In this document: positions 1 through 7,668 of the stretch, piece by piece
Layout of the letters: the number at the start of each line of letters is the position of its first letter
Numbering within the stretch: the stretch's first letter is position 1
NCBI RefSeq assembly: GCF_018403245.1
Contig: NZ_BOSH01000002.1
Span: forward strand, 62,001 to 126,000
Length of the DNA stretch: 64,000 nucleotides
Origin: Paenibacillus sp. J2TS4
Lineage (GTDB): Bacteria; Bacillota; Bacilli; Paenibacillales; NBRC-103111
Reading direction: 5' to 3'
Program-made: the position numbers and the translations under genes
The notes under the pieces: model-generated
Told to the model about the DNA's origin: nothing
The model's database searches: none
What the model saw: the letters and a program-made list of their open reading frames with translations, nothing else

Positions 1-48
1 ATGTAAAGTTTATATGCATGGAAACTCTTTAGAAGGAAGGTTACATAC

Positions 49-684
49 ATGACAGAATTGAATTCACTGGCTGCCCCTGATGTACTGAAAAAGCGGCTGC
101 TTGCCTTGGCGGCCCTGGATTTAATCCTGTGCCCTGAACAATGGCTGCGTTATCACAGCTTTGATCCGCAATGGGCCCATAATGTTTCTCTGGCCATAAT
201 CGACAATGGGTCCGGCGATCATTTGTTTATTCTGTTTACGCCGGAAGGGACGATCATGAAGGGATTCGATCATGAGTCGACCTTGAGTCCACACGCCAAT
301 GACGAATACAAGGTATGGCCTGGCATTTACGACGATGTGCCTGCCCCGCTTCTGTCTTGGCTGGATGATGAAGCCATAGAACAAGAAGAAGTCACCTTCT
401 GTATATGGCGCGAAACCGGAGACTCCGTCTGGCGCAAGGGAGAAGTCGAGGTTCCGGACGGAGAGGATGACGGTACCGAATTTCTGCTGGGGACCATCTT
501 TGTAACGCCGGAGAACTATGTGGAGTGGGCGGAAGACTATTTTGACATGCCGGTGCCGGTGGAAACGGTAGAGCAGATTTATAGCGGTACTCCGATTACG
601 GAAGCGATGATTCGTTCTCTTAACCCAGAACGAGATGTGGAGGAAGCTCTGCGCGAGCTGGAAACCCTGTTCACAACCGCCTGA
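49..684 (+). CDS. Conserved acidic protein of unknown function (211 aa)
   Basis: I do not recognise a named domain. The protein is soluble, acidic and rich in Trp, Asp and Glu (for example WPGIYDD, FCIWRETGDS, EWAEDYFD), with no signal peptide or membrane segment. The start is supported by an AGGAAGG site a few bases upstream. The C-terminal stretch TPITEAMIRSLNPERD is notable because a DNA copy of the same stretch lies 6 kb away at about 6617-6672, so a second member of this family once stood there. Proteins of this look occur as uncharacterised proteins in Bacillales (from memory). Real gene: high confidence; function: none assigned. Confidence 0.8.
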   Translation: MTELNSLAAPDVLKKRLLALAALDLILCPEQWLRYHSFDPQWAHNVSLAIIDNGSGDHLFILFTPEGTIMKGFDHESTLSPHANDEYKVWPGIYDDVPAPLLSWLDDEAIEQEEVTFCIWRETGDSVWRKGEVEVPDGEDDGTEFLLGTIFVTPENYVEWAEDYFDMPVPVETVEQIYSGTPITEAMIRSLNPERDVEEALRELETLFTTA

Positions 685-831
685 CGGAATGGCACCGCAA
701 TCTTGCTGTCCTAGCGGTATATTTCTTGAAATCCATTAGGCTTCACTAAAAACTCATTAACTTCACTTGCAACCGTCATTTGATCTTGTAACGGTTGTAT
801 GCACCATATTATTTACATTGGAGATATGACG

Positions 832-1545
832 CTATTTCGCGTCATGAAAAATAATCCCCAGACTATACCTTGTTCCCGTAGTCACTGTGCCGACTCCGTG
901 TCGCAGCGTTGTCCTATAGTAGCCGCGTGTTCCCGGTACAGGGCGATGATTAGTCGGGAAAATAAGGCCTTCGCCTTGCTCCAGCGTAATGACGTGGCCT
1001 CTGCTTTGCGCCCGAGGCCGCTGTTCCACCAACAAAAACTCACCGCCCGTGTAATCCGTACCCCGCTGATTGAGTGCAAACACAACTTGGAAGGGAAAGA
1101 ACACTTCTCCATACAAATCCTGATGAAGACAGTTGTATCCTCCCGCTTCATATTTCAAAATCAACGGAGTGGAGCGGATCTGCCCTGCCTGATGACATTG
1201 CGAGAGAAATGCCGTAAGTGATTCGGGATATATAGGTGTCAGATTCAACAGATTCAACCAACGGTTGGCGGTTTTGGCCAGCTCCGGGTACAAGTCGTTA
1301 CGCAACTGCTGTAGTAATTCCGGGAGGGGAGCATCATAATATTTGTACTCCCCTATCCCGAAACGATATCTGGCCATGTTGATCGTGCTTCGGAAATGGG
1401 ATTGTACCTCGTACGTATCCATGAGGGTCGTGCACGCAGCGGGACTTAGTAAACGCGGTAACTTGGCATATCCGTGCTCATCGAGCGATTGCTGCAGCGT
1501 TTCCCAGTCCAGTTCGGTGACAGGTGTCGTGAGTTGATCAGGCAT
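832..1545 (-). CDS. 2-oxoglutarate/Fe(II) oxygenase, DNA-repair-associated type (237 aa)
   Basis: Predicted cytoplasmic Fe(II)/2-oxoglutarate dioxygenase of the prokaryotic 2OG-Fe oxygenase family (formerly DUF2086). The HxD iron ligands are in CLHQDLYGE, and the C-terminal block RHGV...GTRYSLGIIFHDA carries the distal His and the Arg that binds 2-oxoglutarate. The start at 1545 is chosen over an upstream in-frame ATG because AAGGAG lies at the right distance; it overlaps the end of the damaged adaB by 8 bases. In relatives this family is often found beside adaA, adaB or alkA, so a role in alkylation damage repair is a reasonable inference. It is the only intact member left of this operon. 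Confidence 0.85.
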   Translation of the reverse strand: MPDQLTTPVTELDWETLQQSLDEHGYAKLPRLLSPAACTTLMDTYEVQSHFRSTINMARYRFGIGEYKYYDAPLPELLQQLRNDLYPELAKTANRWLNLLNLTPIYPESLTAFLSQCHQAGQIRSTPLILKYEAGGYNCLHQDLYGEVFFPFQVVFALNQRGTDYTGGEFLLVEQRPRAQSRGHVITLEQGEGLIFPTNHRPVPGTRGYYRTTLRHGVGTVTTGTRYSLGIIFHDAK

Positions 1546-1771
1546 GCTGCCTATCTCCTTTTCCACGCAGGCCGTTCCGTTCCAATTGCAGCAGTTTTGT
1601 TTTCATATCCATTCCGCCGCGATAGCCGGTAAGTGCCCCGTTTTTGCCGATCACACGATGGTTTTGTGACCCGACAAAACAAAGCCCTTCGTCCATAGCG
1701 ACGATATGCATGGTCCAATCCTGAAAAGTAAGCAACGACCAATAAATGGTCCCTTTAATTTGGTTTGTCAT
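1538..1771 (-). pseudogene. adaB: adaB-type O6-methylguanine-DNA methyltransferase with internal in-frame deletion
   Basis: The first 37 or so residues match the N-terminus of Bacillus subtilis AdaB (IYWSLLTFQDW, GLCFVGSQN). The next residues are already the C-terminal block HRVIGKNGALTGYRGG followed by MKTKLLQLE. About 110 residues between them are absent, including the DNA-binding helix-turn-helix and the Pro-Cys of the PCHRV active site; only HRV remains, so methyl acceptor activity is lost. The frame is kept. Start at 1771 has a GGAGG site. In B. subtilis adaA and adaB form one operon, as the fragments here do. Could be a true deletion or an assembly error. Confidence 0.88.
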
Positions 1772-1903
1772 TTTGTATCGTATCCTCCATTTGTTGCTTA
1801 TACCACCCGCGATAGCCTTCTGGCGTGTATCCATCTTCTTTTTGAACAAGGTGATGAAATATGGCATGATCCGGATTCGGTTTCCATTGATCTGCCATGT
1901 TCG
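1755..1903 (-). pseudogene. adaA: adaA C-terminal remnant, frameshifted
   Basis: One frame reads MPYFITLFKK, which matches the end of the AraC-type domain of B. subtilis AdaA (APYFITLFKKKTGQTP, from memory). The natural continuation, DGYTPEGYRGWYKQQ, is in the neighbouring frame, so a single base is missing in the A-run near 1830. The stop lies inside the adaB start region, giving the overlap expected of an adaA-adaB operon. Upstream there is a stop codon after about ten more residues and nothing recognisable, so the methyl acceptor half is gone. Confidence 0.7.
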
Positions 1904-2022
1904 TTAACCTACACGAGTAGTATAACCCCAAAATGAGGCGTTTGTGTGCTTTCTCGAATGTAACAGCAAGATCGCGAAATGGTTAGTCGACACTTTTATG
2001 ATACAACTGCGAAAGGGCGAAT

Positions 2023-2223
2023 TTGAAATATGGAATAAGACAAAAGGAATTGGCGGCGTATGTTGTTCATGTAGTTAACCAACCGATTGTAATAGATAAG
2101 AACATAATAACTTCCTATAACCCGTCTACCGCATTCGATGTAGCAGTTAAACTTTTGGAACAGTTAACATCAGAAGAAAATTGTAATCATGTCAAAAAAT
2201 TAATGGGATTCTTAAAAGGTTAG
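2023..2223 (+). pseudogene. DJ-1/PfpI family C-terminal fragment
   Basis: About 66 codons ending in IITSYNPSTAFDVAVKLLEQL and a basic tail with KLMGF. The IITS.NPSTAxDVAxxLLE block is typical of the C-terminal part of DJ-1/PfpI-family proteins (about 190 aa). The nucleophile-elbow Cys region and the whole N-terminal Rossmann-like half are missing and I see no in-frame extension upstream. Treated as a remnant, not a functional gene. Confidence 0.6.
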
Positions 2224-2378
2224 CGGCTGCACATCGTTGCTGCCAGGTGTGGAAATAAATTAAATTGGCAATTTTGTAATGCCCAATAATCAGCCAAGCT
2301 GCCGTTAGGCACCCTGGCTGATTATTGAACTATTTTTTCCACCCTTTAAGGAGCGAGCAAAGTTCATTCAACCGCCAG

Positions 2379-2495
2379 TCAATTTATTGGCTTCGGTTGG
2401 TAAGTGAGAACAACAACGCCTGAACGGAACGTCCATTGCGGTTCTTCCATAACACCATCAAGCGATAAAAATTCCGATACAACGATTTTCCTCAT
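2379..2495 (-). pseudogene. RibD C-terminal/DHFR-like reductase with internal in-frame deletion (38 codons)
   Basis: A 38-codon reading frame with a good ribosome site (GGGAGTGGG) starts MRKIVVSEFLSLDGVMEEP, the standard N-terminus of the YyaP/YwjB-type dihydrofolate reductase-like family. After WTF it runs directly into SGVVVLTYQPKP, the standard C-terminus of the same family. Family members are about 180 residues, so some 140 residues have been removed in frame. The Thr-Phe at the junction is usual both after GW and before SSGVV in this family, so a short repeat may have guided the deletion (inference). Confidence 0.75.
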
Positions 2496-2757
2496 TTTAC
2501 CCACTCCCGGATCATTGATAGTTGCCTACTTCGAAACTACTAAATATCGGATGAAGCACCCCCTGTCTTTGCCTCTATAAAGACGACGATAGGGACATAT
2601 CAAAATCGACATGTTCTAAAAAAATAGCTAGTGATGAAAAACTAATTAGCAAAACCTATTTTTACAACTTCATAATAACTTGATGACGATTCTATAATCC
2701 GGCTATTCTATACTGCTTACTGTGATCACAAACAAAACTATAAGGGAGAGATTCAAA

Positions 2758-3648
2758 ATGATAGCAAGCAGATCGGAAAGAAGTGGATTTAAAAAAAGCC
2801 TATTGGCGGCCGCAGCGCTCATTGGGGCCAGCGCTTTACTGTTTCAAGGATTCGCCCAGGCAGCGACGGCTTCGGAATTCAAAAACACAAATACTACTCC
2901 TGCAAGCTATGCGAACTATACAACCGGCTCATCGCAAACGGCGCCAAACAGCTTGCCGGAAGGTTACATAAAAGCAAATTATACGGTGGGAGCTCTGGAT
3001 CTTGAATATTACCGCAACCAAACGCCAACCAGCAACGATATGACCAAAGAAGAGGCGGCGGAAATCGGCGCACAGGCTCTTTGGGAGTTATTTGGCCTGA
3101 ACCTGGAGGGTCAGGTGATTGAAATGGGCTACAGCCAGGCAACCGAAAATCTTCCTCTTTCGCATTGGGACGCTAGTGTGCTGATTAACGGAGAGCGCGA
3201 TCATTATTTCTCTGTAGACTCTGTAACGGGAGAATTACTTAACATAAGCCGTGCTAGCAGAGCGCTGGATAAAAGTGTATCCATAGCCTTTGATTCGGCT
3301 CTTGATCAAAACCCGGGGGAATATATTGCGCTGGCCGAGAAGCTGGCCGAGAAATATAACGTGGTTCACGGCGCAGTCCAGTCGGTGGAATATAACGGCC
3401 AAGGTTACGGCAACCATGAGCCGGATATTTCATTTGATATCATAGGCGAAAATGGGGAAATGGCTTTGATGTCTCTCTCCCGATATGATCAGACGCTGCT
3501 CGGTATCGTTTATAGCGCGGAATACAAGCCCACAATGGAATCCCATGAAAAGTTCATTAAGCAGGTGCAGGAAAAGGTTAAAGAGCTTGAAAAGTCATCG
3601 CCTCCGGCTGATGATAACGAAGCACCCGCTCTGATGGTTTTGCAGTAA
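2758..3648 (+). CDS. Secreted protein with PepSY-like features (296 aa)
   Basis: The N-terminus has a basic segment (RSERSGFKKS), a hydrophobic core (LLAAAALIGASALLFQGF) and a likely signal peptidase site AQA-AT, so export across the membrane is predicted. The mature part begins with a Thr/Ser/Asn-rich linker followed by two alpha/beta modules (ITKEEA-type start at TKEEAAEIGAQAL; FSVDSVTGELLNI) reminiscent of PepSY/YcdB-type domains, and ends in a charged helix. Start 2758 is preferred over 2722 because AGGGAGAG sits 8 bases before it. Function unknown; a cell-surface role is inferred. Confidence 0.75.
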   Translation: MIASRSERSGFKKSLLAAAALIGASALLFQGFAQAATASEFKNTNTTPASYANYTTGSSQTAPNSLPEGYIKANYTVGALDLEYYRNQTPTSNDMTKEEAAEIGAQALWELFGLNLEGQVIEMGYSQATENLPLSHWDASVLINGERDHYFSVDSVTGELLNISRASRALDKSVSIAFDSALDQNPGEYIALAEKLAEKYNVVHGAVQSVEYNGQGYGNHEPDISFDIIGENGEMALMSLSRYDQTLLGIVYSAEYKPTMESHEKFIKQVQEKVKELEKSSPPADDNEAPALMVLQ

Positions 3649-3800
3649 AACACTATTTATAAAGCTCTCTCTTTATGGGAGGAAAACCAACTTTCGATTC
3701 CCAAACAAGCCACTCCTGCGTTCGGTGAAGTATCACGCTTTACAATGAAGCGATACATGCTTCGTCTCTCCACCATGCAACACGTTTTTGTCCCACTTAA

Positions 3801-3923
3801 ATTAATGGGGCGTATCGGGAATGGAAAGCTGGCCAGATTACCGCGACGGAGGCTATGCGTCAGATCGGTATGAAAAAGCCTACGTTGTACCAGCGAGTGA
3901 AGGAATACGAGGAAATGGATTAA
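3801..3923 (+). pseudogene. Serine recombinase (resolvase/invertase) C-terminal helix-turn-helix remnant
   Basis: The frame AYREWKAGQITATEAMRQIG then MKKPTLYQRVKEYEE and a stop matches the C-terminal HTH of resolvase-family recombinases (xEWKxGxITAxxAMxxxxMKxxTFYxxVKEYE). There is a stop just upstream and no catalytic domain, so this is the tail of a lost mobile element recombinase. A terminator follows directly. Confidence 0.65.
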
Positions 3924-3929
3924 AATAAC

Positions 3930-3961
3930 GAATCGCTTCCCGTCCGGGAAGCGTTTTTGTT
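3930..3961 (+). terminator. Rho-independent terminator
   Basis: CGCTTCCCG and CGGGAAGCG form a perfect stem, followed by TTTTTGTTT. It ends transcription after the recombinase remnant. Confidence 0.8.
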
Positions 3962-4243
3962 TATATGGATCTGTCTGTGCTTCTTTATATCGGTATCCGT
4001 AAACCAAAAAGCTACGTCCTTTCGGATTGACAGCCGCAGCACCCGGTAGCTTGCATAGAAGAACCGGAACAAATCGATTATAGTTAAAAAAAACATTCAC
4101 AGTCCAACAACCTGATTGTAAGGGCTTTTTTCATGGATGTCACAACTACAAAGAAATCAACGCTTGAGTAAGGAGTCATTGGGAATGAAAGTTGATCGCT
4201 TACTTGCCACCCGATCACTAGAGAGGACGATCCAAGCCGCAGA

Positions 4244-4488
4244 ATGTTGGACAGACAGCACGTCAATTATGTTTGTTTAGCATGTGAAGAACAGGAGTTA
4301 ATTCCACTCGGGGTGGTACAAGATTTCGACCGAATGGACGGCGGAGATCGAGTGTGCCGCCTAAATTTGCATGTCAACGTTGTGGGAGTGAGATGTACCC
4401 CGAATACTACAAGGGAGTACATGGGTACGAATATAAATTTTCAGAAATCCTCCAAACTCAAAAGGACCGTCAGGGCGATCTTCCCTGA
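4244..4488 (+). pseudogene. Small two-CxxC zinc-ribbon protein, frameshifted
   Basis: The first frame reads YVCLACEEQELIPLGVV then DFDRMDGGD. The next frame then reads PPKFACQRCGSEMYPEYYKG and HGYEYKF to a stop at 4488. Joined by one base shift near 4350 they make one protein of about 80 residues with two CxxC knuckles, a small zinc-ribbon. The stop lies within a strong terminator, as expected of a real gene end. Frameshift by mutation or sequencing error cannot be told apart here. Confidence 0.6.
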
Positions 4489-4499
4489 CGGTTTTTCTT
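4466..4499 (+). terminator. Rho-independent terminator
   Basis: ACCGTCAGGG and CCCTGACGGT form a 10-bp perfect stem with a 7-base loop, followed by TTTTTCTT. Confidence 0.88.
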
Positions 4500-4674
4500 A
4501 TTCTAGATCACAATATTTTTTATGATTTTGCACAAATAGAGTCCGGAAATTTATTTACACTTTATACAACATCATATCAAACCGTGATTTATAAGTCTAT
4601 ATTTTTTTAGCCGAGTATGCAAAAATAATTTTTTCTGAAGTCAGAATTAAATATATTTGGGGGGGAAACACGAT

Positions 4675-5864
4675 ATGACAACTTCACTTGAAGAATTGAA
4701 TAGAAAAGAGCGATCATCATGGTGTTCGGTCGTAGCAATTGCGCTTGGGGGTTTTTCATTAGTCATTGCCGAACTTTTGCCTGTGGGCTTGCTGACCGAA
4801 ATTAGTAAAGATTTGCAGGTAACCGAGGGAACAGCCGGGTTGATGGTCACCGGTACCGGTTTATTGGCGGCTATCGGGGCTCCAGTCATTACGATTGCCA
4901 TCGCCGTTTGGACAGACGAATTGTTTTATTGGGACTTACTCTTATGCTTCTTGTTTCAAGCGGTATCTCAGCGATAACGTTTTCCTTTCCCGTCATGATG
5001 ATGGCAAGAATCATCTTGGGATTTGGTGTTGGCGGTTATTGGGCGGTTGCTATAGCTTCTTCCGCGAGGCTGGTTCCAAAGCAAAAAGTAGCCCGTGCGG
5101 TTGCGGTTATTTCGGCCGGTATATCCACAGCAATGGTTATCAGCGTGCCTTTTGCTACATTTATTGGTTCCCATTTTAACTGGAGAATTACATTCATTGC
5201 CTCAACAATACTTGCTTTTTTCGTTTTTCTCCTACAGTTTGTATTTCTGCCAAAACTTCCTACGGAAAAAGGGCTTGGTGTATCCGACTTTTTCGGTATA
5301 CTCCGAAACAGAAACATGCAGATTGTTTTAATCTCAGCCGTTTTTTCGATAAGCGGGCACTTTGCGGCTTATACTTTTATAACACCTTTCTTTCAACAAG
5401 TGACGGTAATCGGTCCAACTCTACTTAGCATATTAATGCTTGGAAACGGGATTATGGGAATCGTTGGCAATGTGTTAGGCGGCATTGCGATTGGACGTAA
5501 TCTTCATAGAACGATGGTCACTACGATGGCTTTGTTCACCATTGCTCTGATGATGGTGGGCTTGTTTGGACAAAGTTTAATTGCTGCAACGACAGGGCTG
5601 CTCATATGGGCACTCGCTTTTGGCATTATTCCACTGGGTATGCAGGTATGGGCGCAGGCATCCTCGCCTCAAGCACCCGAAGCTGCTCAAGCCATGATTA
5701 CAACCGTAAGCCAATTATCGATTTCTTTTGGATCTCTGTTAGGTGGAATTATTGTAGATGCTATTAATTTGACAGCTATCATGTGGATGGGGGGAGGGAT
5801 GTCTGCCTTATCACTTGTGGTAGTATCCTTTTTTGGAAAAAGAGCCGCGACAGCTGAAACATAA
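4675..5864 (+). pseudogene. NepI-like MFS exporter, frameshifted
   Basis: Two overlapping frames together encode a DHA1-type MFS protein of about 395 residues that resembles the purine ribonucleoside exporter NepI (IAELLPVGLLTEISKDLQV early on; DRRIVLLGL then MMMARIILGFGVGGYWAVA for the motif A and TM4 region). The first frame runs from 4675 to about 4900, where the protein should read ...IxRLDRR; the DRR part is one base out of frame, so the shift lies near 4890-4905. Start 4675 follows a run of seven G. As it stands only the first three membrane helices would be made from the start codon. Confidence 0.8.
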
Positions 5865-5878
5865 CAAGCTGTAAGCAT

Positions 5879-6028
5879 CCACTATTATCATTTGGAAAGG
5901 AGGTCATTCGGATCGATGAGCAAGAGTTTGAAGAGGGCATCCGCATCATTGCCGAAGAACTGGAACGTGCCCAATATACAAGCAGCTCCCCTAAGCCATT
6001 CTTTTGGTCACTATATGTACGAAGTTGA
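5879..6028 (+). pseudogene. Possible C-terminal fragment of a MocR/aminotransferase-like protein
   Basis: A reading frame without a convincing start encodes LLSFGKEVIRIDEQEFEEGI then RIIAEELERA and a short tail. The pattern (R.sF......eeef.eGIriIaeEL) resembles the last helix of MocR-type or other fold-type I PLP proteins. It follows the broken exporter directly. The match is from a short stretch only. Confidence 0.35.
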
Positions 6029-6072
6029 ACCGAGTAAGATTATCTCAGAATTAGAAATTAAAAACGAGGAGC

Positions 6073-6270
6073 ATGCAGATGATTGAAGAGTTAATTGATG
6101 GCGGAGAAGTGCTCTTGGCGCTTGTAGCAGAAGGATTGTCGAATAAAGAGATTGCGAGACGCCTCTTTATAAGCGAAGGATCCGTACGCAATTATGTGAC
6201 ACCGCTCTTGGAGAAGCTTCAGCTCCGCGACAGGACTCAATTGGCTATTTTTTATCTGAATCATTATTGA
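6073..6270 (+). pseudogene. LuxR/NarL-type HTH remnant of a response regulator
   Basis: The 65-residue frame contains LVAEGLSNKEIARRLFISEG then SVRNYVTPLLEKLQLRDRTQ, a textbook GerE/LuxR helix-turn-helix and the typical end of NarL-family regulators. The receiver domain that should precede it is absent; upstream is unrelated sequence. A short protein with only the DNA-binding domain could still be made (a GAGG site lies before 6073), but truncation is the simpler reading. Confidence 0.7.
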
Positions 6271-6301
6271 CAAACAGGCGTCTTCGTTGTTAGTTATTGT
6301 C

Positions 6302-6430
6302 GATTCGCGCTTAAAGACGCGCAATTCTGCATGTCTTTTTGACGGTTTCGCCCGGAAATCCGCTAAGACATGCAACTATGCAGGTCAATTTAATTTTTTG
6401 GCCGATTTTGAGGTTTTGTTAAGGAATGAC
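6302..6430 (+). repeat. Imperfect direct repeat, unit A
   Basis: Unit A shares with unit B the blocks GATTCGCGC, CTGCATGTCTTTT, TTTCGCCCGGAAATC, TTTTTGGCCGATT and AGGTTTTGTT in the same order. No coding signal on either strand. It looks like a dispersed intergenic repeat family. Confidence 0.75.
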
Positions 6431-6464
6431 GTGTATTTTTGCTCGTCTTTCTCGTTATTTACTG

Positions 6465-6611
6465 GATTCGCGCCAAGGACGTGTACTTCTGCATGTCTTT
6501 TGGATGCTTTCGCCCGGAAATCGCAAAGCCATGCAGCTACTCCCCGGCCGACTATGCGGATCCATTTGACTTTTTGGCCGATTCGTAGGTTTTGTTGGCG
6601 AACAATCCGCA
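6465..6611 (+). repeat. Imperfect direct repeat, unit B
   Basis: Second, slightly longer copy of the unit at 6302-6430. Between the two copies a partial third start (GACGTGTATTTTTGCTCGTC) resembles the GACGTGTACTTCTGCATGTC of unit B, so the array may have been longer. Confidence 0.75.
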
Positions 6612-6616
6612 TCGGT

Positions 6617-6672
6617 AGATAATAACTGCACTCCCGTCACGGAAGCGATGATTCGTTCCCTTAACCTAATAG
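6617..6672 (+). pseudogene. C-terminal fragment of a paralogue of the first gene in the window
   Basis: The stretch CACGGAAGCGATGATTCGTT, with neighbouring bases, is nearly identical to the DNA encoding TEAMIRSLNPER at 596-640 of the gene at 49-684. The similarity ends near 6665, and the tnpB fragment begins about 50 bases later. It marks a lost second copy of that gene family. Confidence 0.65.
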
Positions 6673-6712
6673 GGCATGTTAGCGGTACCTGTCGTCACAT
6701 GCGACTATAAGC

Positions 6713-7266
6713 TTACCAGCTATGATTCCCAAGGTCAATGTACGTTCTTTCACGGTAGACCCATTAAGAATAAACGCTCGAAGTACAAGCATTTGCGAAA
6801 GCAATTGCAGCAACTAGGGACAGCCTCCGCTCGCCGGAAGTTAAAGCGAATCGGGGGACGAGAAAATCGCTGGATGACAGATATCAATCACCGGATATCC
6901 AAGGCACTCGTCCGCCGATATGGGGCCCATACGTTGTTTGTACTGGAAGACTTAACGGGTGTTCGAAACCGTACAGAGCGGGTTCGGGTCCAGGATCGTT
7001 ATGAAACCGTCTGTTGGTCCTTCTATCAACTGCGCCAGATGATCACGTATAAGGCCATCCTCCATGAAGGCAAAGTGATCGCGGTCGATCCCCGTTACAC
7101 GTCACAAGCCCGCCCCAAATGTGAGCATACAGAGAGAGCCAATCGGGATAAGAAGAGGCACTGCTTCTGTTGTCAGAAGTGCGGGTATCGCTCGAATGAT
7201 GATCGCATTGGCGCTATGAATCTTCAGCGCATTGGAATCCAGTACATCGCTGAAGTGGCTGTGTAG
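6713..7266 (+). pseudogene. tnpB: 5'-truncated IS200/IS605-type tnpB
   Basis: From TSYDSQGQC to the end this is nearly identical to the C-terminal half of the fuller copy at 56368-57481 (minus strand). It keeps the RuvC-II Glu (LFVLEDLTG) and the C-terminal DRIGAMNLQRIG with the third catalytic Asp, but lacks the N-terminal domain and the first RuvC Asp (GLDMG). The first zinc Cys is also changed: ARPKC here, ACPKC in the other copy. The protein should be inactive. The right end with its hairpin is preserved downstream. Confidence 0.9.
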
Positions 7267-7391
7267 GTATACCTATGCAGTCGGGCAGCAGTCAACCTGC
7301 CTATGGTAACGCCACCCCAAGGAAGGAGGCTAACCGCCGTACTCACTTCCGGGCAGTTACAAGTTCGTGACTTGAGTCATGAGTTGTTGAC
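7267..7391 (+). ncRNA. Right end of the tnpB element: probable omega (re)RNA scaffold
   Basis: About 125 bases after the tnpB stop are almost identical to the bases after tnpB in the other copy (56242-56367), then the two diverge right after GTTGTTGAC(G). In TnpB systems this right-end region, overlapping the tnpB 3' end, gives the omegaRNA, and the bases beyond the end act as guide. A subterminal hairpin lies at 7364-7383. RNA production is inferred from family knowledge, not seen. Confidence 0.55.
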
Positions 7392-7407
7392 GCAATGAAT
7401 GGGGAGG

Positions 7408-7455
7408 CTGTCTCACCAAGGTCAGAAATGATCCGTGAGATAGCTTGTTTTTTGT
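7408..7455 (+). terminator. Probable terminator after the tnpB remnant
   Basis: GCTGTCTCAC pairs with GTGAGATAGC across a long loop and is followed by TTGTTTTTTGTTT. Confidence 0.55.
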
Positions 7456-7562
7456 TTGGACATCAGAATCCCCGAAACCGCTTAAACCGCTCGCTCGTTC
7501 TGATGAGCGGTGTTTTGTATTTGCTAATTTGGCTTACTTGTTATTGATTCCTGCGCAATCAT

Positions 7563-7598
7563 TTGATATAGTAGTAATCGATAATGATAATCGTTATC
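7563..7598 (+). promoter_or_regulatory. Fur-box promoter of the ferredoxin-NADP reductase gene
   Basis: GATAATGATAATCGTTATC at 7580-7598 matches the 19-bp Fur consensus GATAATGATAATCATTATC at 18 positions. It overlaps the -10 of a good promoter: TTGATA (7563-7568), 17-bp spacer, GATAAT (7586-7591). Iron-dependent repression of the following gene is predicted. Confidence 0.9.
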
Positions 7599-7668
7599 AA
7601 TTGAAGACCGAGTTTACAGGAAGGACTATTCCATTTATCAAAAATAAAGGATGGCGAGGAGTAGAGAG

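Noticed and set aside
6302..6611. Possible CRISPR array
   Set aside because: Only two long imperfect units, no short regular repeats with unique spacers and no cas genes.
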